Source: Oscillospiraceae bacterium
GTDB lineage: Bacteria > Bacillota > Clostridia > Oscillospirales > Butyricicoccaceae
Assembly: GCA_015068445.1 (NCBI GenBank)
Contig: SVKN01000010.1
Span: 1-45,525 of the forward strand
Length of the DNA: 45,525 nt
Reading direction: 5' to 3'
Shown here: positions 41,546-45,525 of the stretch, in pieces
Layout: the number at the start of each line of letters is the position of its first letter
How positions within the stretch are numbered: position 1 is the first letter of the stretch
The notes under the pieces: generated by a model
Told to the model about the DNA's origin: nothing
What the model saw: only the letters and a program-made list of their open reading frames with translations
Database searches by the model: none
Position numbers and translations under genes: made by a program

Positions 41546-42601
41546 TTAACCGAGACGCTTGACCATATTCTCGTAGTTGGCACAGGACAGCAGCGCGGTA
41601 TCCTTCGTGATCTTGCCCTCTTTGTAGAGCTTCAGCAGGCTGCCGTCCATGGTGCACATGCCGTCGGCGGCGCCGGCCTGCATGGCGGACTCCAGCTGAT
41701 GGAGCTTATCCTCGCGGATCATGTTCTGGATGGCGGTGGTGGACTTCATGATCTCGAACACGGGGATCTGGCGGCCGTCCACGCCGGGGACCAGCTGCTG
41801 GCACACGACGCCCTTGAGGATCTGGGCCAGCTGGATCTTGATCTGCTTCTGCTGGTTGGCCGGGAAGACGTCGAGGATGCGGTTGATGGTGTTGGCCGCC
41901 GAGCTGGTGTGCAGCGTGCTCAGCAGCAGCACGCCGGTCTCCGCCGCCGTCATGGCCGAGGAGATCGTGTCGTAATCGCGCATCTCGCCCAGCAGGATGA
42001 CGTTGGGGCTCTCGCGCAGGGCGGAGCGCAAAGCGTCCAGATAGCCCGGGGTGTCGATGGAGATCTCGCGCTGGGTGACGATGGACTTGTTGTGGCGATG
42101 GATGTACTCGATGGGGTCCTCCATCGTGATGATATGGGCGTCGCGGGTGCGGTTGATGCGGTCGATCATGCAGGCCAGCGTCGTCGATTTGCCGGTGCCG
42201 GCGGCGCCGGTGATCAGCACGAGGCCCTTCTTGTTGTCGGCCAGGGACAGCACGCTTTCGGGGATGCCCAGCTCCGCGGGGTCGGGCAGGCCGAACTGGA
42301 TGACGCGGATGACCGCGGCCAGGGAGCCGCGCTGACGGAAGACGTTGACGCGGAAGCGGCCCAGACCGGACAGGGCGAAGCTGAAATCGTCGTCCACGCC
42401 CTCGTTGAGGTTGCGGCGGTCGCGCTTGCTGACGTCATAGATCTGGTTGACCAGCAGGTCGAGTATGTCGGGCATGAGCATCTCGCCGGGCATGCGCACG
42501 TGCTGGCCCTTCATCTTGAAGGTGACGGGCACGCCGGCGATGAGGAAGATATCGGCAGCGCCCTGCTCGATGGCCTGCTTCAGGATCTCCATGATTTCCA
42601 T
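41546..42601 (-). CDS. pilT: PilT-type twitching motility ATPase
   Basis: 351 residues. Hexameric ATPase that retracts type IV pili. Walker A ITGAAGTGKSTT near residues 129-140, Asp box (MEDPIEY) near 161, Walker B VILLGEMRD near 199, His box TLHTSSAANT near 229, and the PilT-like retraction motif AIQNMIRE near 288. No PilB extension ATPase gene is in the window. GGAG lies 10 nt before the ATG. Its C-terminal codons are repeated beyond element A2. Confidence 0.93.
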   Translation of the reverse strand: MEIMEILKQAIEQGAADIFLIAGVPVTFKMKGQHVRMPGEMLMPDILDLLVNQIYDVSKRDRRNLNEGVDDDFSFALSGLGRFRVNVFRQRGSLAAVIRVIQFGLPDPAELGIPESVLSLADNKKGLVLITGAAGTGKSTTLACMIDRINRTRDAHIITMEDPIEYIHRHNKSIVTQREISIDTPGYLDALRSALRESPNVILLGEMRDYDTISSAMTAAETGVLLLSTLHTSSAANTINRILDVFPANQQKQIKIQLAQILKGVVCQQLVPGVDGRQIPVFEIMKSTTAIQNMIREDKLHQLESAMQAGAADGMCTMDGSLLKLYKEGKITKDTALLSCANYENMVKRLG

Positions 42602-42617
42602 TATCGTTGCGCTCCTC

Positions 42618-42953
42618 TCAGTCTTTGATCCACAGGTTGCCGATGTCGTCGTTCTCGGTCCAGAGGACCTCGTGACGCCACTCGGTGACCTGCCCGTTCT
42701 CCACCCGGACGGTCAGCACGGCGCCGTCCCGCTCCAGGACGGCCTCGCCGCTTCCCTGCCCCAGGTCCCGCAGCAGCTCCTGCCCCTCGGTCTCGAGGGC
42801 GTAGCGGCGGGAGACGGTGTCGGCGTATTTTTCGGCCAGGCGCAGATCCGCGCCCGCCGTGACGTAGGTCAGGATGGCCATGACCGTCAGACAGATGCTG
42901 ATGACGGTCAGCAGCAGCGCCAGAGGGCCCAGCTTGACGGGAGTCTGTTTCAT
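42618..42953 (-). CDS. Small single-span membrane protein of the pilus cluster
   Basis: 111 residues. Membrane segment at about 9-30 (GPLALLLTVISICLTVMAILTYV), then a short extracytoplasmic part of beta character ending TEWRHEVLWTENDD. The layout is pseudopilin-like but without a clear prepilin cleavage site. The ATG overlaps the upstream stop (ATGA). Confidence 0.65.
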   Translation of the reverse strand: MKQTPVKLGPLALLLTVISICLTVMAILTYVTAGADLRLAEKYADTVSRRYALETEGQELLRDLGQGSGEAVLERDGAVLTVRVENGQVTEWRHEVLWTENDDIGNLWIKD

Positions 42954-43378
42954 TTCGCGCCCTCCCCCAGATAAACGGCGGTCTCCAGCTGATACACCGG
43001 CTCCGCCTTGCCTCGGAGCGTCACCGTGATGACGCCGCGGGCCAGCTCGCCCTCCGGCTGCCAGACGGTCTCCACCGTGTAGACGCCCGCGGGATCGGGC
43101 CGCAGCGCGCGGTCATAGCGGGCCGTGATCACGTTCTTCTTCTGCTCCGCGCTGCCCTCGTCGGTCAGCGCCATCAGCGCGTCGGGGGAATCGGACAGGC
43201 TCAGCCGCTCGGCGGCGTTGCCCGCCAGCACCACGGCGTCGGTCAGCGCCCGGGCGCTGTCGCTCTCGCGCCTGGCCAGGCCGAAGACCTGGGTCAGCAC
43301 GAGGATGATGGCGATGAAGACCGCGATCATCAACAGCGTCTCCACGTAAAAGGACGTGTTCTGTCTGCGTTCGCTCAC
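42950..43378 (-). CDS. Pseudopilin-like protein
   Basis: 142 residues, GTG start. Hydrophobic segment at about 12-33 (ETLLMIAVFIAIILVLTQVF), followed by a helix with Ala and Leu spacing (DSARALTDAVVLAGNAAERL), then strands. The glutamate just before the hydrophobic stretch recalls the Glu5 of type IV pilins. GTGA overlap with the gene upstream. Confidence 0.65.
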   Translation of the reverse strand: MSERRQNTSFYVETLLMIAVFIAIILVLTQVFGLARRESDSARALTDAVVLAGNAAERLSLSDSPDALMALTDEGSAEQKKNVITARYDRALRPDPAGVYTVETVWQPEGELARGVITVTLRGKAEPVYQLETAVYLGEGAK

Positions 43379-43884
43379 GGTCTCACCTCCCCGCTGCGCA
43401 GGCGCAGCACGACCTCGCCCTCGTCCAGCGCGATGCGCAGCAGGTCGCCCTGATGCGTCACGTCGAACCGGCTCGTCGCGCCGATGACCTGCCCCTCCTC
43501 GGGGTCCAGGGGACTGTCGACGGCGGCGTAATCCTCCGTGAGCTGCCCCTCGTTCACATACAGCCGCGTGGCGTAGCCCCAGCCGTCCTCCAGCGTCAGC
43601 ACGGTGCCGTACCGACCGTCCTGTGAAACAGAGACGGCGTCACGCAGATCGTTTGCCTTGACGATGGTCGCCAGATACGACAGCTGCGCCCGGCGGTCGC
43701 CGTTGCCCGTCTGACCGGACACGGTGCCCCGGTAGCTGTGGGCGCCCAGCACCACAAGCATCAGGAACCCGGCCAGGAACAGCCCGGCGATGCCGATGGC
43801 GAACAGACCCGTGGACGGCCCGGCCGGCCGCGTGCGGCGGCGCTCGGTCGTCCCGGTCTCCATTGAATACTCAGAATACTCCAT
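43375..43884 (-). CDS. DUF4860-like membrane protein of the pilus cluster
   Basis: 169 residues. A basic N terminus (TTERRRTRPAG), one membrane segment (about 26-48, GLFAIGIAGLFLAGFLMLVVLG), and a beta-rich outer part (RAQLSYLATIVKANDLRDAVSV, YATRLYVNEGQLTEDY, LRLRSGEVRP). This matches my memory of the DUF4860 family found with type II/IV secretion genes in Clostridia. GGAGG precedes the ATG. Confidence 0.7.
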   Translation of the reverse strand: MEYSEYSMETGTTERRRTRPAGPSTGLFAIGIAGLFLAGFLMLVVLGAHSYRGTVSGQTGNGDRRAQLSYLATIVKANDLRDAVSVSQDGRYGTVLTLEDGWGYATRLYVNEGQLTEDYAAVDSPLDPEEGQVIGATSRFDVTHQGDLLRIALDEGEVVLRLRSGEVRP

Positions 43885-43893
43885 ACCTGCCTC

Positions 43894-44205
43894 CTATCGC
43901 GGCACGACGATGACGTCGGGCGGAAGGTTGGAGGAAAACGCCTCATAGGACACGTAGAAATCCCGCGTGTTGATCTGCAGGCCGTAGTTGTCCTCCAGAT
44001 ACGCCAGATCCGGCGGGTAGACGCCCTCCACGGCGTAGCACTGCAGCGCGCCCCGGCGCACGGCCGCCTCCAGGGCGGCGGCGCTCTCCTCCGTCAGGTC
44101 GCTGCCGCTGCCGCGGAAGCGCAGGAACGCCACGCACAGCACAAGCAGGATCAGCGCGCACACCAGCGCGGGCAGCGCGCGGGAGCGTTTGCGATCGGAA
44201 TACAT
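43894..44205 (-). CDS. Pilin-like minor protein
   Basis: 103 residues. One membrane segment at about 10-28, then AALEAAVRRGALQCYAVEGVYPPDLAYLEDNYGLQIN, the typical 'A.A.Y.VEG.YP..L..L...YG' pattern of small pilin-like proteins. It has no standard G/FxxxE cleavage site. AGGAGG lies 4 nt before the ATG. Confidence 0.7.
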   Translation of the reverse strand: MYSDRKRSRALPALVCALILLVLCVAFLRFRGSGSDLTEESAAALEAAVRRGALQCYAVEGVYPPDLAYLEDNYGLQINTRDFYVSYEAFSSNLPPDVIVVPR

Positions 44206-44214
44206 GGCTCCTCC

Positions 44215-45258
44215 TTATCCCACCGAGTTCATCATGCCGATCAGCGGCAGCATGACGCTCAGCAGCGACAGACCGACGGTGACCATCAGCACGCCCGACA
44301 GCAGCGGGTCGATGATGCCCACCAGCCGCTCCACCAGCGACGCGGCGTTGTCCTCCAGCAGGCCGGACAGGCGCTCCAGCACGGGCTCCATGCTGCCGCT
44401 GCGCTCGCCGGCCAGCAGCATGCGGCCGTAAACGGGCTCGAACAGGTCCTCGTCGTAGGCGGCCTGGGCGATGCTGTGGCCCTCGGCCATGCGCTCCTCG
44501 CACCGGTGCAGCACGTCCTCGATGGGCTTGCACCGGACCATGGGGATGCTCATGCGCACGGCGTCGTCCTGCATTTCGCCGCTGGCCAGGAACGTGGTCA
44601 GCGCGGCGGTGAAGCGGTAGGAGCCCATGGAATTGAGGATATTGTCGCAGATGGGCAGCTTCCGCAGCAGCTTTTCAACGGTCTCGCGTTTGCCGTGGGT
44701 CCACATCCACAGCCCGACGATCAGCGCGCCCGCGATGACCACCATGGCGATCAGCGCGATCCAGCAGAAGGCGTAAGCCCAGCGGATGTAGCCGTAGGTC
44801 GAGGCGGACAGGCTGCCCGTCAGATTGTCGTAAACGTCGGTGAACGCGGGCAGCACCATGACGAGCATGACGGCCAGCACCGCGATGATCAGCACCAGCA
44901 TGGCGGCGGGGTACGTCACCGCCCCCCGGAGCTTGTCGCCCATGGTCTTCTGATCGGCGTAATACCGGGACAGGCGGAACAGGATGCTCTCCATGCGGCC
45001 CGAGCCCTCGCCGGCCTCCACCATGCGCACGCAGTAATCGGGGAAGATGCCGGATTCCTCCATGGCCTTCCACAGCCGGTCGCCGGCCTCGGTCTTTTCC
45101 TTCATGACGGCCAGGCCGCTCTCCAGCACGCCGCCGTCCTTCCGGGCGCTCTCGGCCAGCAGGCCGATGGCCTCGTCCGTCTGGATGCCCGCGCGGGCCA
45201 TCATGGCCATGCTTTCGCAGAATGCGCTGACGCCCAGATCATCAAGCTGTTTTTTCAT
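44215..45258 (-). CDS. Type II secretion/type IV pilus inner-membrane platform protein (GspF/PilC-like)
   Basis: 347 residues with two repeated T2SF domains: about 10-130 (FCESMAMMARAGIQTDEAIGLL ... DYCVRMVEAGEGSGRMESIL) and 215-335 (FTAALTTFLASGEMQDDAV ... YGRMLLAGERSGSMEPVL), each followed by hydrophobic segments. It forms the platform under the pilus on which ATPases act. The ATG at 45258 (MKKQLDD) has AAGGGTG at 6 nt and is preferred over an ATG at 45276. Confidence 0.88.
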   Translation of the reverse strand: MKKQLDDLGVSAFCESMAMMARAGIQTDEAIGLLAESARKDGGVLESGLAVMKEKTEAGDRLWKAMEESGIFPDYCVRMVEAGEGSGRMESILFRLSRYYADQKTMGDKLRGAVTYPAAMLVLIIAVLAVMLVMVLPAFTDVYDNLTGSLSASTYGYIRWAYAFCWIALIAMVVIAGALIVGLWMWTHGKRETVEKLLRKLPICDNILNSMGSYRFTAALTTFLASGEMQDDAVRMSIPMVRCKPIEDVLHRCEERMAEGHSIAQAAYDEDLFEPVYGRMLLAGERSGSMEPVLERLSGLLEDNAASLVERLVGIIDPLLSGVLMVTVGLSLLSVMLPLIGMMNSVG

Positions 45259-45300
45259 GTCGATCACCCTTTGCATCAATACTGAAAACTGTCCATACAG

Positions 45301-45380
45301 AGCGGTAACGAATCGAGCCTCCGGCGGGCAAACGCTCTTCCGCCCGCGGGTCCTTCCCGCCGCAGATCATGCACGCGGCG
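45301..45380. repeat. Structured intergenic repeat, family B copy 3 (short)
   Basis: Shares AGCGGTAA(C/T)GAATC with 24065-24078, then GCGGGC (45324-45329) / GCCCGC (45342-45347) with the loop word ACGCTCTT and CTTCC after it, and ends with hairpin CGCCGC (45358-45363) / GCGGCG (45375-45380). The two middle stems of the full copies are missing. Confidence 0.6.
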
Positions 45381-45385
45381 TCCGG

Positions 45386-45525
45386 TCAGTACTGGTATAG
45401 CTCGGCATAGTTGGTGCCGTCGCCGATGAACTTGGCGTCAGCGCCGTTGGCGGAGAAGGTCAGGTCCAGCCTGTTCCACTGGGACCCCGTCACCTGATAG
45501 GAGACGGTGACCCAGCCGGTCTCGG
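45386..45525 (-). CDS. C-terminal end of an unrecognised protein (partial)
   Basis: The last 46 codons of a minus-strand gene running off the window, ending at TGA 45386-45388. The peptide (VTVSYQVTGSQWNRLDLTF, then GTNYAELYQY) looks like beta strands of an extracellular domain. Its place upstream of the GspF/PilC-like gene suggests a secreted or pilus-associated protein. Confidence 0.55.
   Translation of the reverse strand, partial: ETGWVTVSYQVTGSQWNRLDLTFSANGADAKFIGDGTNYAELYQY

Noticed and set aside
41310-41657. Short open frames running through element A2
   Set aside because: Different frames stay open in A1 and A2, the encoded peptides are not conserved as a unit, and hairpin pairing explains the conservation better.
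45280-45400. Third case of a recoded gene end (CAGTATTGA near 45277 versus CAGTACTGA at 45386)
   Set aside because: Only about three codons agree, which can easily be chance; noted because a family B repeat lies between them.

Overview
The window looks like chromosomal DNA of a GC-rich anaerobic Firmicute of class Clostridia, probably a gut lineage. I infer this from strong G/C third-position bias, Shine-Dalgarno starts, a class 1B dihydroorotate dehydrogenase pair (pyrD/pyrK), a flavodiiron protein, queH, a DUF1846 protein, an XpaC-family protein, OFA-type MFS carriers and a DUF4860-like pilus gene. No rRNA or tRNA gene was seen. Almost every gene is on the minus strand; the exceptions are ftsK, a flavin reductase and the prophage repressor.

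Layout. 1-2.9 kb: the 3' part of a DNA translocase gene (FtsK/SpoIIIE) and a flavin reductase-like gene. 3.1-5.7 kb: a small stand-alone FakA C-terminal domain protein, queH and a DUF1846 gene. 5.7-10.6 kb: three tandem OFA-type MFS carriers behind a sigma-A promoter, with a separately terminated RpiR-family regulator upstream. 10.6-11.2 kb: a nitroreductase. 11.25-23.8 kb: a compact prophage-like cassette (small and large terminase, portal, scaffold, N4-gp56 capsid, fibres, a CBM-like protein, a holin-like protein, connector and propeller-like proteins) divergent from an XRE/cI-like repressor, with three operator repeats spaced exactly 32 bp over a good leftward promoter. No integrase, replication, lysin or tape-measure gene is visible. 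24.3-26.2 kb: an XpaC-family membrane protein and a DUF1275 protein. 26.3-35.4 kb: the operon for de novo UMP synthesis, pyrB-pyrC-carB-pyrK-pyrD-pyrF-(DUF559 insertion)-pyrE; carA is missing. 35.4-38.9 kb: an MFS-flavodiiron-GNAT-HD operon. 38.9-39.55 kb: a repeat-only stretch. 39.55-45.5 kb: a type IV pilus/type II secretion-like cluster (PilF/PilC-type membrane protein, pseudopilin-like proteins, PilT ATPase) followed by a BTAD/SARP regulator with a degenerate GGDEF domain and a conserved unknown protein.

The most unusual signal is a pair of small structured elements (cores of 122 and 121 nt, at 19288-19409 and 41425-41545). They share a 41-nt identical block and four hairpins, one with a compensatory base-pair change. 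Each lies just after the stop codon of an unrelated gene (phage scaffold, pilT) and is followed by a second copy of that gene's C-terminal codons. The two copies encode identical peptides (16 and 23 residues) but differ at many third codon positions and at no others. A second structured repeat family (4015-4168, 24065-24229, shortened at 45301-45380) also shows covarying stems, and one copy sits between two identical terminator hairpins. Together they suggest small mobile elements that attach to gene 3' ends and duplicate or recode them.
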